A model generated the notes under the pieces. It had not been told where the DNA came from. It was given only the letters and a program-made list of their open reading frames with translations, and made no database searches. 64,000 bases of DNA from Bradyrhizobium sp. sGM-13. Its GTDB lineage: Bacteria; Pseudomonadota; Alphaproteobacteria; Rhizobiales; Xanthobacteraceae. Both the position numbers and the translations under genes were made by a program. The stretch lies in NCBI RefSeq assembly GCF_018398875.1, contig NZ_JAGWDK010000001.1, positions 186,001 to 250,000 of the forward strand, read 5' to 3'. This document shows positions 20,543 through 29,880 of this stretch, one piece after another (position 1 is the stretch's first letter; the number at the start of each line of letters is the position of its first letter).

Positions 20543-20804
20543 GGGGAGCCTTATTCCGATTAACCGTCTGGATTCACATTAGCCGCCCCGTCGACCGCAG
20601 CCAACCCTTCAAAAAGGGCTGCCTTCCAAATCCCGGATGGGCCTGATAGATTTCGCCTCTCTCCGAAGCGTTGACGATCTCCCAACTGCTCCATACGACA
20701 ACGCACCAAACGGCGAATATCGACCGAGCCGCACATTTACGCTGTGGTCTACGCTTGCCTCATAAAAAGCAAGCTCGATCGAAACTGCCATGTGAAGGCG
20801 ACGA

Positions 20805-21332
20805 ATGAAGAGACCAGCAGTTTTCTTTGATCGAGATGGCGTACTCAATGAAGACCACGGCTATGTTTACGAGATCAGCAAACTGAAGTGGATAGATGGC
20901 GCACGTGAAGCTGTAAAGGCCGCCAACGACGCTGGATATCTTGTCTTCGTCATTACGAACCAGTCAGGCGTGGCCAGAGGTCTTTACGATGAGCATCACG
21001 TGCAAGCTCTGCATGAATGGATGGCAGGTGATCTGGCTAAAATCGGAGCTCACATAGACGCATTCGAATATTGCCCCTATCATCCCGATGCGGTGATAGA
21101 GCGTTATCGCAAGGTAAGTCATCGACGAAAGCCTGCTCCCGGAATGATCACCGATCTTCTGGAGCGCTTCCCAGTAGATATCAATCGGAGCATTCTCGTA
21201 GGAGACAAGCCTACTGATTTGGAGGCAGCACGGGCCGCTGGCGTCCAGGGTATTCTGTTCTCCGGTGGCAACCTCGCACGACTGCTGAGATCGGTCCTGT
21301 ACCCGAACCCAGAGGAGAGCATCGACAACTGA
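20805..21332 (+). CDS. gmhB: D-glycero-D-manno-heptose 1,7-bisphosphate 7-phosphatase (HAD family), copy 1
   Basis: The 175-residue protein is a compact HAD phosphatase. FFDRDGVLNEDHGYV carries the nucleophile Asp and acid/base Asp, followed by VITNQSGVARG, a zinc-loop-like CPYHP and RRKPAPGM, then VGDKPTDLEAA. This is the GmhB pattern. GmhB removes the C7 phosphate in ADP- or GDP-heptose synthesis. The other heptose genes (gmhA, hldE/hddC) are not in the window. A close paralogue lies at 50052-50576. It is transcribed away from the wbpB-like gene. Confidence 0.9.
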   Translation: MKRPAVFFDRDGVLNEDHGYVYEISKLKWIDGAREAVKAANDAGYLVFVITNQSGVARGLYDEHHVQALHEWMAGDLAKIGAHIDAFEYCPYHPDAVIERYRKVSHRRKPAPGMITDLLERFPVDINRSILVGDKPTDLEAARAAGVQGILFSGGNLARLLRSVLYPNPEESIDN

Positions 21333-21533
21333 AGCGCCAAGCAACTCATGCGCGTCGACGGTTTCATTGGCCAGGGAAAGAGCGCCTCATTCTGCTCCTA
21401 CCGAAGCTGCCGCTACCTTGACCTCGGCTGCGAAGCGGCATCAACGATCGATCTGGATGCAAGCCATTTTCCTTGCGGCGAGAATTGGCATATACTCAAG
21501 CATCGTTCAGTAATCTCGCTTCGGTGAGTTTTC

Positions 21534-22445
21534 ATGGCTATTACCGTCCTCGTGACCGGCGCCGATGGTTTCATTGGACGCAACCTCATTCACTATCTCG
21601 CATCACGAAATTTCAAGGTCATCGCTGCGTCCAGGACGGTTTCCGAGTTCAAGCATCCGAGCGTTGTCTCGGCGCCTCTTCCCGACCTGGCTATGCCGTT
21701 CGATTGGCAGCCCCTGCTGGAAAAGTGCGACGCCGTCGTCCACCTGGCCGGAATTGCGCACCGCTTTGCTGACGAGGAGCAGTACACCCTGGTCAATCAC
21801 CGTGCCACCGAAGCGCTGGCGAATGCAGCTTCTCGTCAGGGAAAGCATCTGGTTTTCGTTTCGTCGATTGCCGCGCAGAGCGGATCATTCTCGGAGGCGG
21901 AACTAACCGAAGATGACCCGCCCAAGCCTACCAACCCCTATGGGCGCTCCAAACTGGCGGCTGAAGAATCCGTTCGTGCGGCCCTGGGTTCCTTTACGAT
22001 TCTTCGTCCCGTTGTAATTTACGGACAAGGTGAGAAGGGAAATTTTTCCGTCATACACAGGATATCAGGTCTGCCGATACCGCTGCCGTTCGGAGCATTG
22101 AAGGCGCAGCGATCGGTGCTGTCGGTTGAAAATTTCAGCTCGGCCGTCGAGCTGGTGCTGACCGAGCCGCGAGCCCGCGGGGAGATGTTCATCGTATCCG
22201 ATCCGACGCCGCTCACCGTTCCGGATCTAATTTCGCGGCGGCGCGCCACGCTGGTTCGCGCACCCTGGCTGGTGCCAATTCCCGAGAACTGGATGAGAGT
22301 GTTCTTCGCGGCAGCTGGTTGGACCGGGCTTTGGCAGCGGATCGGCGAACCTCTCATTGCGCGCCCCACGAAGCTGCTCGCGCTCGGCTGGCAGCCGACC
22401 CTGAGCGATTCCACCTCTGACCTTATGAGCGCCCCCCGCAAGTAA
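21534..22445 (+). CDS. NAD-dependent sugar-nucleotide epimerase/reductase (WbpV-like)
   Basis: This 303-residue extended-SDR enzyme has VLVTGADGFIGRNLIHYLA (cofactor site), VHLAGIAHR, and the catalytic NPYGRSKLAAEE (YxxxK). The short length, the AHR after the HLAG motif and the C-terminal DSTSDLM resemble WbpV/Gne-type enzymes, which reduce or epimerise UDP-4-keto-N-acetyl sugars such as the precursor of N-acetylquinovosamine. In many clusters wbpV neighbours the initiating transferase wbpL, which is not found here. The exact substrate is inferred. Confidence 0.82.
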   Translation: MAITVLVTGADGFIGRNLIHYLASRNFKVIAASRTVSEFKHPSVVSAPLPDLAMPFDWQPLLEKCDAVVHLAGIAHRFADEEQYTLVNHRATEALANAASRQGKHLVFVSSIAAQSGSFSEAELTEDDPPKPTNPYGRSKLAAEESVRAALGSFTILRPVVIYGQGEKGNFSVIHRISGLPIPLPFGALKAQRSVLSVENFSSAVELVLTEPRARGEMFIVSDPTPLTVPDLISRRRATLVRAPWLVPIPENWMRVFFAAAGWTGLWQRIGEPLIARPTKLLALGWQPTLSDSTSDLMSAPRK

Positions 22446-22664
22446 TCTTGCCGAAATCGCCCCGTGCTATTGTTCAGCCTAATCGTTACTTCCGTCGAAC
22501 TACCGGCGAATCGTAGTGTAATCTCAGTTTGGCCTCTAACAACCACCACGGGCAAATGAGCTTTACCGGTATTATCATATGTATTTCAGCGTATCCAGCC
22601 CTGCGGGCGCCAACAATTCCGCCAAAAGCACCTGTCGTCGTCACCTAAGCATCAGTAAGGCATC

Positions 22665-24011
22665 ATGATCGAGCCGGACGCCCATCCCACGACGATATCC
22701 GCACGCCTGCAGTGCGGGCGCAGATTAGCTTGGCTCCTTTGCTGGCATGTCGCGGCATGTTGCGTCTCCCTTTCCTACGCCGCCGCAGCCTCCTTTCCTG
22801 GCATCGTGGAGTTTGACAAAGCAAACGTCCTGATAGCGATACTGCGGACGCTCCCCTTCGTCGCGGTATCCGCCGTTTTCATAGTCAGCCGATTCAGCTT
22901 TGGCTATTTCGTCGGATTTTACTTCTACACGATGATCCTCGGCTATCTTTGGCTGATCGAGTTTTCGCTCCTTCCTTACAATCACTCGTTGGCGATAGTC
23001 TCCATTTTCACGTCCGCGCTGGCATTCCTGGCGCCTGCGCTGTTTGTCACTTCGCCGGTCAGGACGCGATTGGGTTTGTCGGAGAGAGGCTTCGATCTCC
23101 TGTTATCGGCTATCTTGATCTTCGCTGCGATTTCCATCGCGGCCGCCGCCTCTTACAATTTCAAGCTTGCCGGTCTTTCGGAAATCTATCGATTTCGCGA
23201 AGAACTCGCGTTTCCCGCGGCGGTGAGGTATGCCCTCGGCATCACATCGAACGCGCTGTTGCCGTTTGCATTTGCCGGCCTCATTCTGCGTGGAAGTCTT
23301 TTGCGGGCAGGAATCGTACTTGCCCTGCTGCTGCTGCTCTATCCCGTGACATTGACCAAACTAACGCTCTTTGCGCCGTTCTGGCTCCTGTTTCTCGCCT
23401 TCTTGTGCAGTTTTGTGGAAGCGAGGAGCGCAGTCATTTTGTCGCTGTTGTTGCCGATATCCATCGGCATAGCAATGCTATTGGTCTCGAAGGCGGGGCT
23501 AATTCCCTTTGAATGGTCAGCGCAGTACTTCGACATAGTCAATACCAGGATGGTCGCCATCCCATCGATCGCGCTCGAAGTGTACAACAACTTCTTCTCG
23601 ACGCATCCGTTGACGCACTTTTGCCAGATCAACGTCGTGAAGCTTGTCATCGACTGTCCGTACAATGAACAGCTATCGATTCTCATGAAGGTATATAACC
23701 AAGGCGCATTCAACGCATCGCTGTTTGCGACAGAAGGCATCGCTTCCGTTGGCCTTAAGCTGGCACCGCTTTCTGCATTAGGTTGCGGCCTCGTGTTCGC
23801 AATTGCCAACCGCTTGTCTTCTGGGTTGCCGTGGAGATTTGTCTTGTTATCAGGTGGGATGCTTCCGCAGGTTCTTCTTAACGTGCCACTTTCGACTAAC
23901 CTACTCAGCAACGGCGCCGCTATCCTGTTCTTGCTTTGGTTCGTTACGCCACGCACCATCTTCGACGGCAAAAACCAAGCGGTCTCTCAAACCGCAGCAA
24001 GTACGACTTAG
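22665..24011 (+). CDS. wzy: Polytopic membrane protein, probable O-antigen polymerase (Wzy-like)
   Basis: The 448-residue protein has about ten to twelve hydrophobic spans, with a large loop between about residues 280 and 350 containing few hydrophobic residues (NTRMVAIPSIALEVYNNFFSTHPLTHF). This topology is typical of Wzy polymerases, which join lipid-linked repeat units in the periplasm. Sequence similarity among Wzy proteins is low, so the call rests on topology and on the flippase, glycosyltransferases and sugar-nucleotide genes around it. An O-antigen ligase is less likely because the usual ligase loop motifs are not seen. Confidence 0.62.
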   Translation: MIEPDAHPTTISARLQCGRRLAWLLCWHVAACCVSLSYAAAASFPGIVEFDKANVLIAILRTLPFVAVSAVFIVSRFSFGYFVGFYFYTMILGYLWLIEFSLLPYNHSLAIVSIFTSALAFLAPALFVTSPVRTRLGLSERGFDLLLSAILIFAAISIAAAASYNFKLAGLSEIYRFREELAFPAAVRYALGITSNALLPFAFAGLILRGSLLRAGIVLALLLLLYPVTLTKLTLFAPFWLLFLAFLCSFVEARSAVILSLLLPISIGIAMLLVSKAGLIPFEWSAQYFDIVNTRMVAIPSIALEVYNNFFSTHPLTHFCQINVVKLVIDCPYNEQLSILMKVYNQGAFNASLFATEGIASVGLKLAPLSALGCGLVFAIANRLSSGLPWRFVLLSGGMLPQVLLNVPLSTNLLSNGAAILFLLWFVTPRTIFDGKNQAVSQTAASTT

Positions 24012-24018
24012 CCGAAAT

Positions 24019-25197
24019 CTATCCCCGATGTTGCGACGACTTCAGCGTTTTCTCAATAACCGTCGCAAAGCCCGTGGCAAAGGCAGCGACGCGGTCGTCG
24101 TGGCCGGGAACAAAACTTCGAACTGACGGTGCGCCGGAGTCCTGAGAGACCCGCACAATGTGATCGGCCAGAGTCGCGGGATCATCCGTCCCGAAATAGC
24201 TCGCCGTATCGTTGGTCTGTTCGCGGTGGACGTCAAGATCAGACAATATCATCGGTACGCCAAACGACTTCGCCTCCTCGACGGCCGTGCTCCATCCCTC
24301 CGAACGCGACGGATTGATCAGCCCGGTGCACGCCCGCAGCAATGCGTAAACGTGCGAAAGCGGAATCATTCCCAGATGACGGAAGCGTTTTTCGAGCCCG
24401 CGACTTCGCACCCGCGCCATGACCTCATCGAAATAGCCTCGCTCGCGCCGATCTTCGGTGCTGCCCGAAGCGCACACGACCGCATCGAACCTCCGCTCCG
24501 CCAGGATGGCCAGCGCATCGACGACCACCTGGTGATTCTTGTGCGTGTAGAACTGATTTGGCAGGTAGAAATACTTTTCAGGCAACTGATACTGCGCAAC
24601 GATCTCAGCCGGATTTGCGGTCAGGAACGCCGGCGACGGCCCGGTCGCGAAACGAACCACACAGACCTCGTTCTTCGCTCCGGGATAGAACTTCCGGAAG
24701 TCGCGATGCGAGCTTTCGCTGCTCAGCATGACGGTGCGCCCCGATGCGATCTGCATTCGGAAGCCGGCTTCGCGACGCCACCGCGCCGCCGCCGGAAAAA
24801 GCTGCGGCAATCGTCGATGCTGAAAATCGGGAAACCAGGCAATCGCAGGATAAGGCAGTCGCCAGCCGAAGAAGCGGGCTGCCTCGAAGACGGCATCGAT
24901 GCGGTGCGTCCGGAATGCGGCCACCGCCTCCCGGTCCAATCCCCATGCCAGCGCGGCAGCCAAACCGACACGGCCGTCGAACGCCGCCGATCGCACCACC
25001 TCCACATCAGGTATCGCGGCAAGCGGTGCAAGATCGGCATCATCGTCACCGGCCCCGGCAAACAGGATGGGCGCAAAGTCGCCGGTGCGGAACTTGCTCA
25101 GCGCCTGAAATAGATTGCTTTGATAGTTATAGCCGCCGGCCCAGAGCCTGCGCGGAATATGCGTAAAGGCGAGACGCAGCGGCGCCCCCTCGTTCAC
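24019..25197 (-). CDS. Family 4 glycosyltransferase (GT-B)
   Basis: This 392-residue enzyme has a C-terminal donor-binding half with FYLPNQFYTHKNHQVVVDAL, HLGMIPLSHVYALLRACTGLINPSRSEGW and VEEAKSFGVPMILSDLDVHRE, the GT4 EX7E region. The N-terminal half begins RLAFTHIPRRLWAGGYNYQ. The GTG at 25197 forms a GTGA overlap with the stop of the upstream epimerase gene and is preferred over a GTG 21 bases earlier. It is convergent with the wzy-like gene, seven bases apart. Donor and acceptor are unknown. Confidence 0.85.
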   Translation of the reverse strand: MNEGAPLRLAFTHIPRRLWAGGYNYQSNLFQALSKFRTGDFAPILFAGAGDDDADLAPLAAIPDVEVVRSAAFDGRVGLAAALAWGLDREAVAAFRTHRIDAVFEAARFFGWRLPYPAIAWFPDFQHRRLPQLFPAAARWRREAGFRMQIASGRTVMLSSESSHRDFRKFYPGAKNEVCVVRFATGPSPAFLTANPAEIVAQYQLPEKYFYLPNQFYTHKNHQVVVDALAILAERRFDAVVCASGSTEDRRERGYFDEVMARVRSRGLEKRFRHLGMIPLSHVYALLRACTGLINPSRSEGWSTAVEEAKSFGVPMILSDLDVHREQTNDTASYFGTDDPATLADHIVRVSQDSGAPSVRSFVPGHDDRVAAFATGFATVIEKTLKSSQHRG

Positions 25198-26141
25198 CGG
25201 CTCTGACCTTTGAACCACGAGACATAGTCCGGAAAGCCCTGTTCAGCCGGGATCGTCCACTCGAAGGGCAGAGCGCGGAGCGTTGCGTCGTCCGCCAGCA
25301 GACTTGACGGATCGCCAGCGCGCACAATGCCCGAAAATTGTACCGATACGGTTCCGCCCCAGCATTCTGCAAGCATGGCGGCAACCCGTGCCACCGTCGT
25401 TCCGAGACCGGAGCCGGCGTTGATCACTTGAAAGGTCTCCGCATGCGGCGTTCCGCCGATCACCGCCAACAGCCGGGCGATGTCGCGAACATCGGTCCAG
25501 TCCCGCACCTCCGCACCTGTTCCTCCCAACACGAGGTTTCGCTCACCAGCTTGCAAGCGGGAGCAGATGTCCCATGGCAATTGCTTGCGCAAGTTTGGGC
25601 CGTAGACCGAGAACAGCCGCGCCACCGTGCTGCGTATGCCAAAGGTGACGGCATAACTTCGGCAAAGCTGCTCCATCATCAGCTTGTGCTGCCCATAGGG
25701 CGACATCGGAAGCGTTGCGGCATCCGTCGCAATTGCACCCCCATGACCGTCTCCATAGACTGCCGCGCTCGACGCGACGATCAAGCGACAATCCCTGGCG
25801 GTCCCGCGCAGCCACTCCAGCAGCCTGGCCGTGCTCGTAACGGTGCGCGAAAAATCCTCAAACGGCTGCGCGATCGACAACCCAACCGACGACCCGCCGG
25901 CCAGATGGAAAATCGTCGACGGCAATCCTGCGCGCTTCGCAAGCGTGTTGAGATTGGCCGCATCGATCTCGCCGTTCAGCCAATGCTCGATACCGATGCG
26001 ATGCCGTTCGGCTTCGCCGATCGCGCCGTGACCGATGCCGTGAACGCGATAGCCCCGATCGGCGAGCACCCTGACGAGATGCCGGCCAATGAAGCCATTG
26101 GCGCCGGTAACCCACACGTTGATATCTACCAAGCTAGTCAT
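25194..26141 (-). CDS. NAD-dependent sugar-nucleotide epimerase/dehydratase (RMD/GMD-like)
   Basis: The 315-residue SDR enzyme shows VWVTGANGFIGRHLVRVLADRG, FHLAGGSSVGLS, a Ser in IVASSAAVYG and catalytic SPYGQHKLMMEQLC (YxxxK), then VARLFSVYGPNLRKQLPWDI. The pattern is close to GDP-4-keto-6-deoxymannose reductase and GDP-mannose dehydratase relatives, which supply 6-deoxyhexoses. It is coupled to the downstream glycosyltransferase by a four-base overlap, which suggests the pair makes and transfers the same sugar. The exact activity cannot be settled from sequence. Confidence 0.82.
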   Translation of the reverse strand: MTSLVDINVWVTGANGFIGRHLVRVLADRGYRVHGIGHGAIGEAERHRIGIEHWLNGEIDAANLNTLAKRAGLPSTIFHLAGGSSVGLSIAQPFEDFSRTVTSTARLLEWLRGTARDCRLIVASSAAVYGDGHGGAIATDAATLPMSPYGQHKLMMEQLCRSYAVTFGIRSTVARLFSVYGPNLRKQLPWDICSRLQAGERNLVLGGTGAEVRDWTDVRDIARLLAVIGGTPHAETFQVINAGSGLGTTVARVAAMLAECWGGTVSVQFSGIVRAGDPSSLLADDATLRALPFEWTIPAEQGFPDYVSWFKGQSR

Positions 26142-26189
26142 ACCTGAGGGGTAGATCCGCGCGATAGCACCTTATTTACTATCATGGTT

Positions 26190-26852
26190 CTAGCGCTCAC
26201 TTGGCGACAGCTCCCTCACGACAACCGCCGGATTGCCCGCCACAATGGAAAAGGCCGGAACGTCCTTGGTCACGACGGATCCGGCGGCCACGATGCCTCC
26301 CTGCCCGACGGTGACGCCTCGCATGATGATCGCGCAAGCCCCAATCCAGGCGTCATCGCCAATCTTGATCGGCTTATCGTCCAGACAAATGTCTCTTGGA
26401 TGGCCCATTGTAAAGATCTGTCTCGCTTGTGCGTGACGCTCCGATGCTCGAATCGGATGCGTCAGATTGTCGAATATATTGACAGAATGGGAGATCAAGA
26501 CCCGATCACCTATATCGATCGATGCTCCGGACCAAATGCGCGTTCCCATACCGACATAGCACCACTCGCCGACTGAGATCCGTCCGCCATGAGCGAAGAT
26601 CATCAACTCGCCCCTGACATGCGAATTCGCGCCGATTACGATCTGGCTGCTGTCTCCTAATGCATTTCTAATTCTGGCGTTATGGCTAAGGAAGGCGCCC
26701 GGCTCAAGTCGGCACGTCGCCCTTCCGATCAATCGTTGAACGAAGAAATGAAAATTCACGCCGTCAATAGCGTGAGCGAAATGGCGATTGAGCGCTGAAA
26801 ACCATTTCGTCGAATGCCGATAGTTCTCCGACGTTAAATCGATCGGACGCAC
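26190..26852 (-). CDS. Left-handed beta-helix acetyltransferase (WcaF/NodL-like)
   Basis: The product (220 residues) ends in a hexapeptide-repeat domain: SQIVIGANSHVRGELMIFAHGGRISVG, YVGMGTRIWSGASIDIGDRVLISHSVNIFDN, the catalytic-His-type TMGHPRDICL region and DDAWIGACAIIMRGVTVGQGGIVAAGSVVTKDV. This is the WcaF/maltose-O-acetyltransferase group, which acetylates sugars of surface glycans. A longer frame overlaps the upstream gene, but the GTG at 26852 has a strong GGGAGG site five bases upstream and removes the overlap, so it is chosen. It probably adds an O-acetyl decoration. Confidence 0.82.
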   Translation of the reverse strand: MRPIDLTSENYRHSTKWFSALNRHFAHAIDGVNFHFFVQRLIGRATCRLEPGAFLSHNARIRNALGDSSQIVIGANSHVRGELMIFAHGGRISVGEWCYVGMGTRIWSGASIDIGDRVLISHSVNIFDNLTHPIRASERHAQARQIFTMGHPRDICLDDKPIKIGDDAWIGACAIIMRGVTVGQGGIVAAGSVVTKDVPAFSIVAGNPAVVVRELSPSER

Positions 26853-26855
26853 TCT

Positions 26856-26867
26856 GGCCTCCCTTCC
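26856..26867 (-). promoter_or_regulatory. Ribosome-binding site that sets the acetyltransferase start
   Basis: On the minus strand a GGGAAGGGAGG stretch is followed by five bases and GTG at 26852. It is the best ribosome-binding site in this part of the cluster and decides the start against a longer reading that would overlap the previous gene by 37 bases. Confidence 0.7.
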
Positions 26868-26947
26868 CCTTATATACCGTGGCAATGCCGATGTCCCGAT
26901 AGCGCAGGATAGTTTAGTCCGAGCTCGACGCGCATTAATTCTACTGG

Positions 26948-28036
26948 CTAAAGGCGCGCCACAATTGCCTGGAACGCCAACCATTGACGTTCCTTACTGT
27001 AGATTTCATCGATAAGTCGTCGTCCATCTCCGGCAATTCCTTGCACGTTGGTCCAATCGTTCACGCACCGCTCGATCTGCCTGACACAGCTCTCACTATT
27101 CGAATAGGTGAGCATCGTCTCTTCGTTTCTCAGGCCTTCCGGATAATTTCCTTCATCTGAAACCAGCAGCGCACCGCATCCGATCGCCTCGAAACAACGC
27201 ATATTGCCGCGATCTGGCCCCGCCATATCGATAGCGCCGTTCAGCACTATCTTCGACTTTCCAATTAACTCATATAGCTGCCTTCCAAACACCGGCGATC
27301 TGGCTATTTTGGAAACCGCCTGTGGCCGTCGATACTTCTGCAGCGGCAACAAACAACCGGCAAAACTTTCTGCAATCCTGGTCAGCCGCGACGCATCCAA
27401 ACAGTACACCACATGCCACTCCTTAGCGAGACTGGCAACACGCTCAAGGATCTTCGCACGAGCGGAATGATGCCGGGAATATCCGCCCACAAACAGCACA
27501 TCAATTGGCCGCTCACCGTGCCCATACGCATTCATTTCGGGATCAATCGCCGGCGCGAACCATTCCGCCCGACAGCCCTTCTTGCGCCATAAATCCAGGA
27601 TCGACGGGAAATTGCCGAGCACTGCCCCATAAGCCGTGAAGTCCGCTTGTCCGGATGGTGCCGCTCTCCAGCATAGGGTCTTTCGCACGCATCCAGGTAG
27701 TGTTCGAACAAACGAACTTGGAAAGCGGACCGGATCGAGATTGTAGAGGATCTCGGTTCGATGGTGTTCGATCTGGGCAAGTAGAATTTCCTCGAGAGAT
27801 GATTTTGCGGGAAGTCCATTCTCTCGCGCCCACGACCGTTGCATCATCTCATCGTTGCCGCAGGCAAGGAAAGATGTCGCATCTTTTTCCATCACCGGCT
27901 TGAGAAAGTGCAGCGCCCCAAATCGGTCGTCCAGAAAGGACCGATGCCGCTCGTCGAATGTCACTCCTGAAGGCACCCGCTTGTCCAGATGCGCGATATA
28001 GGATGGCGTGAGCCCGCAATTTTGAAACAGTCGCAT
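26948..28036 (-). CDS. Glycosyltransferase-like protein (GT-B, Glyco_trans_1_2 type)
   Basis: The 362-residue protein has a C-terminal half typical of single-domain-annotated GT-B proteins: RPIDVLFVGGYSRHHSARAKIL, SKIVLNGAIDMAGPDRGNMRCFEAIGCGALLVSDEG and a terminal region with ERCVNDW. The N-terminal half begins MRLFQNCGLTPSYIAHLDKR. The chosen ATG is two bases after the asnB stop; ATGs further upstream lie within asnB and give non-conserved residues. Together with asnB and wzx it forms a minus-strand run, so a role in assembling the same repeat unit is likely. Confidence 0.75.
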   Translation of the reverse strand: MRLFQNCGLTPSYIAHLDKRVPSGVTFDERHRSFLDDRFGALHFLKPVMEKDATSFLACGNDEMMQRSWARENGLPAKSSLEEILLAQIEHHRTEILYNLDPVRFPSSFVRTLPGCVRKTLCWRAAPSGQADFTAYGAVLGNFPSILDLWRKKGCRAEWFAPAIDPEMNAYGHGERPIDVLFVGGYSRHHSARAKILERVASLAKEWHVVYCLDASRLTRIAESFAGCLLPLQKYRRPQAVSKIARSPVFGRQLYELIGKSKIVLNGAIDMAGPDRGNMRCFEAIGCGALLVSDEGNYPEGLRNEETMLTYSNSESCVRQIERCVNDWTNVQGIAGDGRRLIDEIYSKERQWLAFQAIVARL

Positions 28037-28038
28037 CT

Positions 28039-29877
28039 CTACGATACTCTTGCCATCATCCATTTCATGTTTAGATAAGGCCAGATTCTTCCGGCCGACT
28101 CCCAGTCCCATTTCTTCGCAGAAGTCAGGTTGATGACTGCGCTACGCAGGCGGTCCTCGTCGACCAACTCGGCAAACGCCGACACTTTTCGATCGAGCAG
28201 ATCGGTGGTCCATTCGACGAGAGGTCCGTTCAACCATTCGGGCATCGGCGAATTGAATCCGACCTTTCGGCGTCCCATCCGGATGGATTCCGGCATCAGG
28301 TTAGCCATCGCCTTTCGTGCAATGACCTTGGTATAGCCATTCGACGACTTGCTGGATTCCGGCAACGCCATCGCATAGGTAACCAGACGCCAGTCCATGA
28401 ACGGCATACGGACCTCAATGCCGTGAGCCATCGACAGGCGGTCGAAGTTTCGCAGGATGGTCGGCAGCACGGTGCTGTGAGACATCCGGTAGAGCCGTCG
28501 GTTCAATGCACCCCAGTCGTGCGGCAGCACGTCGTCTTCTCCGACCAGCGGGAGCTCCGCCGGGACATCACGCAGACCGCCACGCAGGAAATAGTTTCCC
28601 TGGCGCCGGATCATCAGCGCCCGCAGCAGATCGGTGCCTCGCCGCGCCGGTGCCGAACTGGAAGCAAATCCGGCGAGCAGGTTTCGCATCCAGAACGCCC
28701 CCGATTGCCCCTCCTGAAGATAGGCCCCCATCAACTCGTCCGCGCCATGGCCGTCCAGCGACACTGTCACGTTGTGACGCCTGAGTTCTCGATAGATCAA
28801 CCAGGCCGCGCTTGGAAGTCCGATATAGACGTCATCGTTGTCGTCGAGGATCTGGTCGAGTTCGATCAGCGCGTCGGCCCGCCCAATCTCGAGGAAGGTC
28901 GGCGCGACATCCGCCCACGCCGCCGCCTCCTCCGCCATCGGTCGCTCGTCATTCGAGGCGCCGGGAAACGTCGCCACAAAAGCATGGCGCCACGAGGTGC
29001 TGTCCCGCGGACCCATGCCGGCCTTTTCGTGCGCGGCCATGGTGCTGATCACAGCCGACGAATCGAACCCTCCCGACAGACAGGTCCCGATCGGCACGTC
29101 GCTGCGCATCCGAAGCGCGACCGCGTCCTGGAACAGTTCGCGAAAGCGCTCCACCCGTTCGGCTTCGGTGTTCGGGACCACCGGCAGGTGATCCACGGTC
29201 CGCCACCAGCGCCGGACATCCAGTTTGCCCTGGCGCAGCCACATGCAATGCCCACCCTGAAGGCGGCGCACCTCCCGGCAAAGGGTCCGTTCGCTTCCTT
29301 CGACTCCGAAGGCATCAAGCATAAGTCGCCGCGCCACGTCGATATCCAACGACACGTTGATCAGGCCGCTTCGGACGAATGCGCGCTGCTCGGATGCAAA
29401 GACAAAGCGCTCCGATGTCAGCGCATACAACAGCGGCTTGATGCCGAAGCGGTCGCGCGCCAGAAACAGCTCTTCAGTTTTGGTGTCGAAGATCGCCAGC
29501 GCCCACATTCCGTTGAAGCGCGTCAGCATGCCTTCCCGCCACGCTTGCCATGCGGCCAGAATGACCTCGGTATCGGACTGGCTGCGGAAGATTGCTCCCT
29601 GCGCCTCGAGCTCGCGTCGAAGTTCGAGGAAATTATAGATCTCACCGTTGAACACGATCACATGGCGGCCGTCGGCCGACACCATCGGCTGAAAGCCGCC
29701 CTCGCCAGGATCGATGATGGCCAGCCTGCGATGGCCGAACGCCAGATTGCGGTTCGCGCTGAACCAGCTTCCCTCGCCAAAGGGTCCGCGATGCGCGAGG
29801 AGATTCGTCAGTCGCGAGATTTCCGCCGGTTCGACCGCGTTACCGCGGAGGTTTATGATGCCAGCAATTCCGCACAT
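28039..29877 (-). CDS. asnB: AsnB-type glutamine-hydrolysing amidotransferase (asparagine synthase family, WbpS-like)
   Basis: The 612-residue product starts MCGIAGIINLRGN with the class II glutaminase nucleophile Cys2, continues with HRRLAIIDP and VFNGEIYNF, and has the ATP-pyrophosphatase loop CLSGGFDSSAVIST in the synthase half. Length and domain order match AsnB. In polysaccharide clusters AsnB relatives such as WbpS amidate uronic acid residues rather than aspartate. Here it sits with a WbpBDE-like trio that should make a uronic acid, so a glycan amidation role is plausible. It is three bases from the end of the flippase gene. Confidence 0.9.
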   Translation of the reverse strand: MCGIAGIINLRGNAVEPAEISRLTNLLAHRGPFGEGSWFSANRNLAFGHRRLAIIDPGEGGFQPMVSADGRHVIVFNGEIYNFLELRRELEAQGAIFRSQSDTEVILAAWQAWREGMLTRFNGMWALAIFDTKTEELFLARDRFGIKPLLYALTSERFVFASEQRAFVRSGLINVSLDIDVARRLMLDAFGVEGSERTLCREVRRLQGGHCMWLRQGKLDVRRWWRTVDHLPVVPNTEAERVERFRELFQDAVALRMRSDVPIGTCLSGGFDSSAVISTMAAHEKAGMGPRDSTSWRHAFVATFPGASNDERPMAEEAAAWADVAPTFLEIGRADALIELDQILDDNDDVYIGLPSAAWLIYRELRRHNVTVSLDGHGADELMGAYLQEGQSGAFWMRNLLAGFASSSAPARRGTDLLRALMIRRQGNYFLRGGLRDVPAELPLVGEDDVLPHDWGALNRRLYRMSHSTVLPTILRNFDRLSMAHGIEVRMPFMDWRLVTYAMALPESSKSSNGYTKVIARKAMANLMPESIRMGRRKVGFNSPMPEWLNGPLVEWTTDLLDRKVSAFAELVDEDRLRSAVINLTSAKKWDWESAGRIWPYLNMKWMMARVS

Positions 29878-29880
29878 TCG

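Noticed and set aside
20597..20622. Hairpin with CCCTT/AAGGG and GCAG/CTGC arms ahead of gmhB
   Set aside because: The stem is short and bulged and has no T-tract; it is too weak to call a terminator.
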